Assembly: GCF_009765355.1 (NCBI RefSeq)
Contig: NZ_VTHK01000026.1
Coordinates: forward strand, 62,001-126,000
Direction of reading: 5' to 3'
DNA: 64,000 bases
DNA from: Amycolatopsis anabasis
GTDB taxonomy: Bacteria > Actinomycetota > Actinomycetes > Mycobacteriales > Pseudonocardiaceae
Numbering within the stretch: the stretch's first letter is position 1; the number at the start of each line of letters is the position of its first letter. The notes under the pieces were generated by a model, which was not told the origin of the DNA, did not search any database, and saw only the letters and a program-made list of their open reading frames with translations. The translations under genes were made by a program, and so were the position numbers. Shown here in pieces: positions 56,892 to 64,000 of this stretch.

Positions 56892-59800
56892 CTACTTTAT
56901 CGGATAGAACTGGCCTACTTTACCGAAGTTGATGCCGAGTTGGTACTTCACGCCGTTCACCACACCGGTGATCGGGTAGACGCCGTTGATTCCCTTCTCG
57001 GCGATATACGCCCGATTTTGATTCAGCACGGACCCTATCGCACTCTCCAATTCCTGGAGGGTCATGTTGCTCTGGAAGAACGACTGATCGGCCTTGAACG
57101 AACCGTCCCAGTACTTCGGGTGGTGCCGCTCGAGGAAATGGGTCATCCGTTCCCTGGTGAGCAGAAGCTGGTCGTTCGCCCCCACCTGGTACGACCGGCT
57201 CGACCAGTTGTTGAGCACCGAAGCGGAACGGCCCGTCATGATCGCCGGGAAAGGCGGCCGGACGCCCAGCTTCAGCTTCTTCATGATCTGCCGCAGCCAC
57301 TTGCTGGCAGGGCCTCCCATGCCCATTTCCTGGAGGAAGGCGACGTTGCCCGGCACCGAGGCGAGCTGAGCCAGCAGTTCCGACCCGCAGGCCCTGGGCG
57401 CCGTCTGACAGTACGCCCGCAGGAAGAGCGCGGGCAGATCCTTCTCGTCGGCCGGGCCGATCTGCCGGTAGTAGGCCCCGTCGTTGTCCAGCCAGACGTC
57501 GAAGTTGCGGGCGAGGTTCTCGCATTCGGTGAGCCCGAATCCCTTGAACGGCAACTGGACGCCGTTGATGATGCAGCCACCCGAGTCGTAGAACGAGATG
57601 GTCCCGTTGTCGAACTGCGCGACGCGGTAGGTGGCGGGTTTGCCGTTGGCCTCGGCTTGCTGTTCCTGGCGCTGCTTCTCCAGGAAGATCTCGGTCGCCT
57701 CGATCGCGGCCTGCGCGGCGGCCGCGGCGTCCTTCCCGGCCGCGATGGCCGAAGCGCGGGCCTGGGCGGCCCACGCGGCGGCCTGGGCGGCGAAGGCGTG
57801 CGCTCGTGCCGCCGAACTCTCCGCCTGCGCGGCGAACTGGTCCGCCTGCCGCGCGCTCTCGTGCGCGGCCGCTTCGGCGTTGCGCGCCGCCCGCGCGGAC
57901 TGGGCGGCCTGGTCGGCCGATGCCTGCGCCTGCTGGGCGGAGGCGCGGGCCTGGTTCGCGTAGTCCTGGGCCAGGTTGGCGAACTCCCGCGCCTGCCGGG
58001 CATAACCGGCCGCCTCGTCCGCCGCGTTCCGGGCGATGGCGGCCGCGCGGGCGGCCTCGGCCGCGTTCTCCCGCGCGGTGGCCGCGATCCGGGACGCCTC
58101 GGCGACGTACTGGCGCACCTCGGAAACGTGCGCCGCCGTGTCGAGGTCTCGCCGTTGCGCCTTGATCTGCTCCACGTCCAGGAACTGGCGCAGGGAGGCG
58201 ACCGGACCGGCCAGGGCGATCTGCGCGGCGGCCTTCACCTCGGGGCCGCCCGCCTCCATGATCTGCCCGACCCGGATGCGGTCGTCGTGTTCCGCGGCGA
58301 CGTGTTGCCCGGTGCGCAGGAAGAACTGCCGATCGGCGTCGGAACCGTTGAGCGCCTTGGTGGCGGCTTCCTTCATCGCCGGGCCGCCGGATTCCAGCAG
58401 CCGCGCGATCTGGATCCGGTCGTCGTGCTCCTTGCCTTCGTACTGCCGGGTCCGCAGGAACTCCTGGACCGCGGCGTAGTCGCCGCCGAGCGCGGCGACC
58501 GCCGCCGTTTTCATCGCCGGGATCGTGGCGGTGTCCGCGATATGCGCGACCCGGGCGCGGTCGTCCTGCTCGGCGGCCATGGTCACCCCGGCGCGCACGA
58601 ATTCCCGCACCTCGGCCTCGTCACCGGCGAGCGCGTTCTCGGCGGCCGATCTCGTCCACGAGCCGCCGGAGTGCATCAGCCGGGCGGCCACCCGGCGCCC
58701 GTTCGCCAGCACCGTGGCGGCGGGCGCGCCGGGTGCGGTGGCCTCGGCGAGGAGCCGCTTCGTCTCGGTGTCCCGCCGGGACTCTTCGGCCGCGTCCCAC
58801 GCCAGGTCGGCCGTGCGTTCGGCCTCGATCTGGCGTGCCTGTTCGGCCTCGAACTTCGCCTTCTCGGTCTGCGTGGCGAGCCGCTCTTCGTCGGCCTTGC
58901 GCGCCGCTTCCTCCACCTGCTGCGCCTGGTTCGCCGCCGCGGTCGCCGCTTCGGCCGCGGTCAGCGCCGCGGCGGCATGAGCGGCGGACTCCCGTGCCGC
59001 GTACTCGGCTTCACCGGCGTGCGCGGCGGCCTCGTCGGCGGCCCGCGCCGCGGCCTCGGCGTGCGTGGCGGCGTCGTTGGCGAACCGGGAGGCCTCGGCC
59101 GCCGCTTGCGCGGCCGTGCGGGACAGCGCGTCCGCCGCGTTGGCCGCGCGCGAGGCGATCTGCGCGTTCCGCCGCGCCTCCTGCGCGGCCCGCCGGGCCC
59201 GGGCCGCCTCCGCACTCGACTGGTGCGCGTAGCCGGCGGCCGCCTCGGCGGCCTGCGCCGCCAGATCGGCCTGGCCCGCCGCGTCGAGGGCGGCGCGGGT
59301 CGCGTTGCCCGCTTCCCGGGCCGCGTCGCCGACAGCCTTGGCGGCCCCGGCCGCGTCTCGTGCGGCCGCCGCCGCGTTGCGCGCGTCGACCGCGGCCTGT
59401 CGTGCCACGGACGCCTTCCCCGCGTCACCCGCCGCGGCCGCGGCGGCGTGGTACGCGCGGGCCGCGGCCTCACCCGCCAGCGCCGCGGCGATCGCCGCGC
59501 GCGCGGCGGCATTCGCGGCCACCTTGGCCGCCGCGTTGGCCGCGTTGGCCGCGTCGATGGCGACCCGCGCCGCGTCCGCGGCCTGACTCGCCGCGGTGGC
59601 GGCCCGGCCCGCGGCGTCGGCCGCACGCCCGGCGGAGTCCTTCGCCGCGGCGGCCTCCGCGGCGGCCCGCTGGGTGGCTTCCCTGGCCAGCTGCGCGGCC
59701 AGCACCGCGCGGGCCGAAGCCTCCTTGGCCTCCTCGGTTTCCCGCGCCGCCTGCGCGCCCGCCTCCTTGGCGACCTCGAGCAGGTGCGCCACCGTCAACT

Positions 59801-60488
59801 TCTCCTGGTCCCGTTCCCTGGCCACGTTGTACCCGGTGAGCAGGAATTCCCGGATGTCCTCGATGGAACCGCCGAGCGCCGCCTGCGCGGCCTTCTTCAC
59901 CGCCGGACCACCGGCCGCCATGATCTGGGCGACCCGCATCCGGTCGTCGGTGTCCTGGGCGGCCTGCCGGCCGGTGAGCAGGAACTGCTGCACGTCGGCG
60001 TCGGTGCCGTTGAGGGCCGCCTGCGCGCCGCGCTTCACCTCGGGGCCACCGGTGGTCATGATCTGCGTGACCCGGACCCGCTGGTCGGACAGCCAAGGCC
60101 CCTGCCAACCGTCCTTCAGGTAGGCGCGCAGGTCTTCGACGGATCCGGTCAACGCCTGCTGGGCGGCCTGCTTCGTCCCGGGGCCGCCCGCGTTGAGCAG
60201 TTGCGCCACCCGGACTCGATCATCGTGTTCGCGTGCCTGATGCTGACCGGTTTCCAGGAACGCCCGCAGATCGTCGTCCGAGCCGATCAGGGCGGTCTCG
60301 GCGGCGGCGGAAACCCCGCGGCCGCCCTTCTTCAGCAGTTCGAGCGCCTGCGCACGAGGATTCGCCTCGGGTTCCGCCGCGGTCGCCGGCGCTTCCGGCA
60401 CGGTCAAGGTGGCGGCGAAGACCACGAAGAGGGCCACCGCCGCGATCACCACCCGCGCCGGGACCGCGACGATCGATCTTGGTCTCAT
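56892..60488 (-). CDS. ALF-repeat secreted polymorphic-toxin-like protein
   Basis: 1198 residues. Signal peptide 1-42. ALF-type repeats (about 45-230) of the form GGPAVKKAAQAALGGSIED with intervening DDRxRVAQ, then an Ala-rich coiled coil (about 231-575), a second ALF block (577-773), another coiled coil to about 935, a linker domain with Cys, and a C-terminal tip. The final 90 or so residues contain RMTHFLERHHPKYWDG (about 1111-1126), NQNRAYIAEKGINGVYPITG and end GKVGQFYPIK; the His/Arg/Tyr-rich motif suggests a ribonuclease of the BECR/EndoU class, by resemblance only. ATG 60488 with GAGGGG. A small gene follows at the immunity position. Confidence 0.75.
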   Translation of the reverse strand: MRPRSIVAVPARVVIAAVALFVVFAATLTVPEAPATAAEPEANPRAQALELLKKGGRGVSAAAETALIGSDDDLRAFLETGQHQAREHDDRVRVAQLLNAGGPGTKQAAQQALTGSVEDLRAYLKDGWQGPWLSDQRVRVTQIMTTGGPEVKRGAQAALNGTDADVQQFLLTGRQAAQDTDDRMRVAQIMAAGGPAVKKAAQAALGGSIEDIREFLLTGYNVARERDQEKLTVAHLLEVAKEAGAQAARETEEAKEASARAVLAAQLAREATQRAAAEAAAAKDSAGRAADAAGRAATAASQAADAARVAIDAANAANAAAKVAANAAARAAIAAALAGEAAARAYHAAAAAAGDAGKASVARQAAVDARNAAAAARDAAGAAKAVGDAAREAGNATRAALDAAGQADLAAQAAEAAAGYAHQSSAEAARARRAAQEARRNAQIASRAANAADALSRTAAQAAAEASRFANDAATHAEAAARAADEAAAHAGEAEYAARESAAHAAAALTAAEAATAAANQAQQVEEAARKADEERLATQTEKAKFEAEQARQIEAERTADLAWDAAEESRRDTETKRLLAEATAPGAPAATVLANGRRVAARLMHSGGSWTRSAAENALAGDEAEVREFVRAGVTMAAEQDDRARVAHIADTATIPAMKTAAVAALGGDYAAVQEFLRTRQYEGKEHDDRIQIARLLESGGPAMKEAATKALNGSDADRQFFLRTGQHVAAEHDDRIRVGQIMEAGGPEVKAAAQIALAGPVASLRQFLDVEQIKAQRRDLDTAAHVSEVRQYVAEASRIAATARENAAEAARAAAIARNAADEAAGYARQAREFANLAQDYANQARASAQQAQASADQAAQSARAARNAEAAAHESARQADQFAAQAESSAARAHAFAAQAAAWAAQARASAIAAGKDAAAAAQAAIEATEIFLEKQRQEQQAEANGKPATYRVAQFDNGTISFYDSGGCIINGVQLPFKGFGLTECENLARNFDVWLDNDGAYYRQIGPADEKDLPALFLRAYCQTAPRACGSELLAQLASVPGNVAFLQEMGMGGPASKWLRQIMKKLKLGVRPPFPAIMTGRSASVLNNWSSRSYQVGANDQLLLTRERMTHFLERHHPKYWDGSFKADQSFFQSNMTLQELESAIGSVLNQNRAYIAEKGINGVYPITGVVNGVKYQLGINFGKVGQFYPIK

Positions 60489-60891
60489 TCCGTTCGCATC
60501 CCCTCGGAAAATTTCTGACACACCGAAGTCGTAACAACCAACAAGTTCTGGCGGCCGATGGCGTTTCCCGCAACCCCGGATGAATTCGGCCGATCCCCTC
60601 GTTCGCTTCTTACCGCATCGGCTTGTGCACAAACAAGGTTGAACACCTCCATACCCTCATTCGGGCCATCTTGATCACTGCGTCGAAGCTCACACCATTT
60701 GCCGCTAACATTTCGCGACTGTGCCGTTCGGCGTAATGGGTGAAACCATGCGGCCGTCATCTTTTTCTGACGTTGACGTGCAACCTTTTGACTGGGAAGC
60801 TGGTCCCCTCGACTGGGAGGGTGCCGCCGCGTCCGCGTGCGGTCTCAATCTTTCTTGATCTTCATATTGGTTGACACGAGTAAGGAGTCGC
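60489..60891. other. 403-bp divergent intergenic region
   Basis: Separates the toxin-like gene from the small secreted-protein gene. GC is clearly lower than average, with runs such as ttcatattgg and aaaatttc. It must contain both divergent promoters; no reliable -35/-10 pair could be fixed. No ORF with coding bias. Confidence 0.5.
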
Positions 60892-61365
60892 GTGAGCGCT
60901 CGATTCTTTTCCCGATTAATGGTCATCGGTATGGCCGGAGCCGTTTCAGTGCTTTCCGGGAATGTTTCCTCAGCCGAGGACACCCCACCGCCCACCGAGG
61001 AGAACTACGATTACCCGGGCGCGGAGAAGATCTTTCAGGAGCGAGGAATCCTGCTCCGCAAGGGAGATGGCCACATCCTGCTGGTGGACTGCGGCAACCG
61101 CAACGACCTGGTCGAGGCGTGGAGCAGGTCCAAGGGCAGGTTCTGCTTCCAGGTCAGCGGGAGCACGGGATATCTGAGCATGGAATTGCCGCAGGCTTAT
61201 CTCCTCAAGGCCGATTCCCATGTCATCCAGGCCACGATCACCATCAAGGACCGCACCGATTCCGTGACCGTCCCGAAGACGGAGTTCAAATCGATCGGCG
61301 AGGGCGCCGACCCGAACAGCCCACCGGCCACGCTGCTGGAACTGAAGGCGACCGCCGCCGGATGA
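60892..61365 (+). CDS. small secreted protein of unknown function
   Basis: 157 residues. Sec signal peptide (RFFSRLMVIGMAGAVSVLSG, cleavage near VSSAED). The mature domain of about 125 residues is beta-rich with two Cys (LLVDCGNR and RFCFQVSG) that could form a disulfide. GTG 60892 follows AAGGAG. It precedes the pseudoprotease by 43 bp on the same strand and may be cotranscribed. Not recognised. Confidence 0.75.
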   Translation: MSARFFSRLMVIGMAGAVSVLSGNVSSAEDTPPPTEENYDYPGAEKIFQERGILLRKGDGHILLVDCGNRNDLVEAWSRSKGRFCFQVSGSTGYLSMELPQAYLLKADSHVIQATITIKDRTDSVTVPKTEFKSIGEGADPNSPPATLLELKATAAG

Positions 61366-61408
61366 CTCGATCTTTCTTCGCCATGAAATCAGACAGGGGG
61401 AAATAGCT

Positions 61409-63385
61409 GTGTCACGAGTCCGTGTGCGGACCGGTTGGCTGACTGGTCTGCTTTCCATGACACTTGTCGCGGGTGTGCTGACAAGTTCACCCGCCCAGGC
61501 CGTCGCCGGTGGTTCTCCGGCCGAAGAGGGCGCTTATCCGTTCGCGACGAAGCTGGACATGCCGGGCCGCAGTTGCACCGGCGCGCTGATCGATCCGCTG
61601 TGGGTGGTCACCGCGGGGAGCTGTTTCGCCGAGAACGGCCAGCCCGTCCAGCCGGGACCGCCGAAGAAGGCCACCACGGCGACCATCGGGCGCACGGTGC
61701 TGTCCAAGAACGACGGCCATGTGGTCCCGGTCAGCGAGCTGGTTCCCCGCACCGATCGCAATCTCGTGCTCGCCAAACTGGCCACCCCGGTGACCGACGT
61801 CGCCCCGGTGAAGATCGGAACCACGCCGCCGCAGAAGGATGAGGTGCTGCGCGTGGCGGGCTTCGGGCGGACCAAGACCGAATGGGTGCCGGACCGCCTG
61901 CAGACCGCGCTGTTCTCGACCACCGCCGTCGCCCCCACCACGCTCGACATCGTCGGGCGCACCCCGCCCGACGCGAGCATCTGCAAGGGCGATTCCGGTT
62001 CGCCGGCGTTCCGGGACGACCACGGCTGGTTCGAACTGGTCGCGATCAACGACCGCTCCTGGCAGGCCGGCTGTCTCGGGGAGACCGAGACCCGCCAGGG
62101 TGCGGTCCAGGCACGCCTGGACAACATCGCCGGGTGGCTCGAGCAGCAGATGCTCGGGCTGACCGCGACCCCGGCGGCCAAGCACGCGATCGGCCTGCGC
62201 TGGAACCCGATCGCCGGGCGGAACTTCGCTTCCTACAAGGTCTACGGCGCCAAGACCGCCGACGTGCCGATCGGGCCGGCCACCCTGCTGGGCACCGTCT
62301 CGACCCCGGGCTTCACGCACGCCAGCCTGCCCGCCAAGCAGACCTGGTACTACCGGATCGTGCCGGTGACCGCGGCGGGCCAGGACGGCCAGCCGTCCGC
62401 CACGGTCTCCGCGACCACCCCGGTGCCCACCGCCGCCGACTACACCGGTGACGACAAGGACGACATCGCCGACTTCACCCGCGGCGACCTGGCCGACGTC
62501 TACGTGGCCGCTTCCGACGGCAAGGCGTTCGCCCCGAACCCCGCGAAATGGCAGGACTACTTCGCGGCGGGCCAGGAGGTTCCGCTCAGCGGCGACTTCA
62601 ACGGCGACGGGAAAACCGACGTCGCCACCTTCACCCGCGGCGGCTCCGGCATCGTGAACGTCGCGCTGTCCAACGGCTCCGGGTTCGACCAGGCCAGGAC
62701 CTGGCACACGCACTTCGCGATCGGCGCCGAGTTCCCCGCGGTCGGCGACTTCAACGGGGACGGCAAGGACGACATCGCGACCTTCACCCGCGGCGACTCG
62801 GGCAAGGTCTACGTCTCCCTGTCCGACGGCACGAAGTTCGTGCAGGACGGCTGGAAGTGGCACGACCACTTCGCCCTCGGTAACGAGATCCCGGCCGTCG
62901 GCGACTTCAACGGCGATGGGAAAGCCGACATCGCGACCTTCACCCGGGCCGACTCGGGCAAGGTCTACGTCTCGCTGTCCGATGGCGGCCAGTTCGTCCA
63001 GGACGCCTGGAAGTGGCACGACCACTTCGCCCTCGGTAACGAGATTCCCGCGGTCGGCGATTTCGACGGGGACGGCAAGGACGACATCGTCACCTTCACC
63101 CGCGGCGATCTGGGTGACGTGTACGTTTCCCTGTCCGACGGCGGCAAGTTCGTCCAGGACGCGTGGAAATGGCACGACTGGTTCGCGCCCTTCGCCGAGA
63201 TCCCCGGCATCGGGGACTTCGACGGCGACGGCAAGGCCGACATCGTGACCTTCACCCGGGCCGACACCGGCAAGGTCTACGTGGCCACCTCGGCGGGCAA
63301 CAAGTTCGTCGGGGAAGCCGTCAAGTGGCACGACCGGTTCGCCCTGGGGAGTGACATTCCCGCTCCCGGCAGCATTCTCTGGTAA
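61409..63385 (+). CDS. secreted trypsin homologue with FG-GAP repeats, catalytically impaired
   Basis: 658 residues. Signal peptide to about residue 31; S1 trypsin-like domain about 34-245; a fibronectin type III-like domain about 255-335; then six FG-GAP/VCBS repeats from about 344, spaced 52 residues. The catalytic His of TAxHC is Ser71 (WVVTAGSC), and the Asp position of DIALLKL is Asn118 (RNLVLAKL). Only Ser196 (KGDSGSPAF) remains. It should be an inactive protease, perhaps a binding or decoy protein. FG-GAP loops (DFNGDGKDD) should bind Ca2+. GTG start. Confidence 0.85.
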   Translation: MSRVRVRTGWLTGLLSMTLVAGVLTSSPAQAVAGGSPAEEGAYPFATKLDMPGRSCTGALIDPLWVVTAGSCFAENGQPVQPGPPKKATTATIGRTVLSKNDGHVVPVSELVPRTDRNLVLAKLATPVTDVAPVKIGTTPPQKDEVLRVAGFGRTKTEWVPDRLQTALFSTTAVAPTTLDIVGRTPPDASICKGDSGSPAFRDDHGWFELVAINDRSWQAGCLGETETRQGAVQARLDNIAGWLEQQMLGLTATPAAKHAIGLRWNPIAGRNFASYKVYGAKTADVPIGPATLLGTVSTPGFTHASLPAKQTWYYRIVPVTAAGQDGQPSATVSATTPVPTAADYTGDDKDDIADFTRGDLADVYVAASDGKAFAPNPAKWQDYFAAGQEVPLSGDFNGDGKTDVATFTRGGSGIVNVALSNGSGFDQARTWHTHFAIGAEFPAVGDFNGDGKDDIATFTRGDSGKVYVSLSDGTKFVQDGWKWHDHFALGNEIPAVGDFNGDGKADIATFTRADSGKVYVSLSDGGQFVQDAWKWHDHFALGNEIPAVGDFDGDGKDDIVTFTRGDLGDVYVSLSDGGKFVQDAWKWHDWFAPFAEIPGIGDFDGDGKADIVTFTRADTGKVYVATSAGNKFVGEAVKWHDRFALGSDIPAPGSILW

Positions 63386-63456
63386 ACCCACCGGATGGCC
63401 CCACTCCGCACGGGGTGGGGCCACCCGGCGCGTCGCAGCAATCCCGAAAGGCCACC

Positions 63457-64000
63457 ATGCGTCTCCGCTCCGCCCTGCTCACCCTGCTCCTGCTCGCGGT
63501 GACCTTCGCCGTCCTGCCCAGCACTCCCGCGCTCGCCGCTCCCGCCGGGAACGGCCCGGTCGGCTGGGAGACCTTCCGGCAACTCGACCGCCTGCCGGAC
63601 CTGGCGTCCCCGGGCGTGGAAACCCGGCAGTTCTCCAGTTTCGCCCGGGACGGGAGCAACAACGACGGCTTCAACGGGACGTACTCGTGCCTGCGCACCG
63701 ACGGTTCGGGCTGCGTGCTCGCCGAGGATTCCGGGCCGGGCGAGATCGGCTCGATCTGGTTCACCCAGGCGACGAACGGCCTGCCCGCGGGGAACGTGTC
63801 GGCGACCGGGTGGATCCGCATCGAACTCGACGGGCACGCGGTGGTCGACCGGTCGCTGCAGGAACTGGTGGACGGCAGGCAGGGCGCGCCGTTCAGCTTC
63901 CCGCTGGTCGCCAACGCCGCGCAGAGTTCGGGCGGGGTCTACATCAAGGTGCCGATGCCGTACCGGAATTCGATGCGGATCACCGTCCAGCACAATCCGA
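63457..64000 (+). CDS. DUF2961/GH172 glycoside hydrolase-like protein, 3' end outside window
   Basis: First 181 codons of a secreted protein. Signal peptide SALLTLLLLAVTFAVLPSTPALA, then GWETFRQLDRLPDLASPGVETRQFSSFARDGSNNDGFNGTY, GEIGSIWFT, IRIELDG and GGVYIKVPMPYRNSMRIT. These match DUF2961 (GH172), whose characterised members act on difructose anhydrides and D-arabinofuranosides, cell-wall sugars of relatives. ATG 63457 with GAAAGG. The catalytic residues would lie partly beyond the window. Confidence 0.82.
   Translation, partial: MRLRSALLTLLLLAVTFAVLPSTPALAAPAGNGPVGWETFRQLDRLPDLASPGVETRQFSSFARDGSNNDGFNGTYSCLRTDGSGCVLAEDSGPGEIGSIWFTQATNGLPAGNVSATGWIRIELDGHAVVDRSLQELVDGRQGAPFSFPLVANAAQSSGGVYIKVPMPYRNSMRITVQHNP

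Noticed and set aside
56862..60518. Plus-strand open frame of about 1200 codons opposite the ALF-repeat gene
   Set aside because: Gly/Arg/Leu-rich antisense shadow of an Ala-rich gene. The minus-strand frame has a signal peptide, recognisable repeats and a ribosome site.
62440..63370. Regular 156-bp repeats as a CRISPR or non-coding satellite
   Set aside because: They are in frame and encode FG-GAP motifs with DxNxDG loops; repeat length and variation are coding-driven.

Overview
The window is GC-rich actinobacterial chromosome, most likely from a Pseudonocardiales genus such as Amycolatopsis. The clues are very high third-position GC in coding frames, frequent GTG/TTG starts, dense 4-nt stop/start overlaps, a textbook actinobacterial LexA box, and two gene neighbourhoods shared with Mycobacterium: metF / idsA2 / Rv2175c / pknL / aroG, and hisF / hisI / trpE / Trp membrane protein / trpC / trpB / trpA / lgt. 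Species assignment is an inference. No rRNA, tRNA, CRISPR array or insertion sequence was recognised.

1-14.4 kb: partial metF, a polyprenyl diphosphate synthase, an F420-type LLM oxidoreductase, a divergent CGNR regulator / MFS exporter pair, a Rv2175c-like DNA-binding protein convergent with the efflux gene and divergent from a PASTA-type Ser/Thr kinase (PknL), a WS/DGAT acyltransferase, type II DAHP synthase, an MMPL transporter behind a long inverted repeat, and a secreted serine protease. 14.6-27.4 kb: gltBD, a metal-chelate (siderophore or cobalamin) uptake operon, and an ABC exporter/two-component operon typical of antimicrobial-stress responses. 27.5-32.8 kb: an SOS-boxed 13E12-type HNH protein, an ArsR/SRPBCC/DHFR-like operon with its own operator, and an SDR/reductase pair behind a KstR-like motif.

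32.7-41 kb: lgt, followed on the minus strand by an M20 amidase, FluG-like amidohydrolase and APC permease divergent from a glutamine-synthetase-like ligase. This looks like a gamma-glutamylation route for amine use. A Tat-exported peptidoglycan-recognition amidase, a fossil of a second copy, and a Uma2 protein follow. This block sits between lgt and trpA, which are neighbours in mycobacteria. 41-48.3 kb: trp and his genes with a TetR gene and a perfect bidirectional terminator.

48.4-55.7 kb: a tightly coupled six-gene minus-strand operon. In transcription order it encodes a 59-residue protein, a membrane-less CorA domain, an MgtA-like P-type ATPase, MgtC, a fused double ABC permease without a binding protein, and an ABC ATPase with an extra C-terminal domain. 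A divergent ArsR protein carries a complete alpha-5 metal site. This is the best candidate for an undescribed, integrated cation-homeostasis system. 56.3-64 kb: a secreted-protein island of somewhat different composition, with a 1198-residue ALF-repeat polymorphic-toxin-like protein and adjacent putative immunity gene, a small secreted protein, a trypsin homologue that has lost two catalytic residues but gained six FG-GAP repeats, and the start of a GH172/DUF2961 enzyme.
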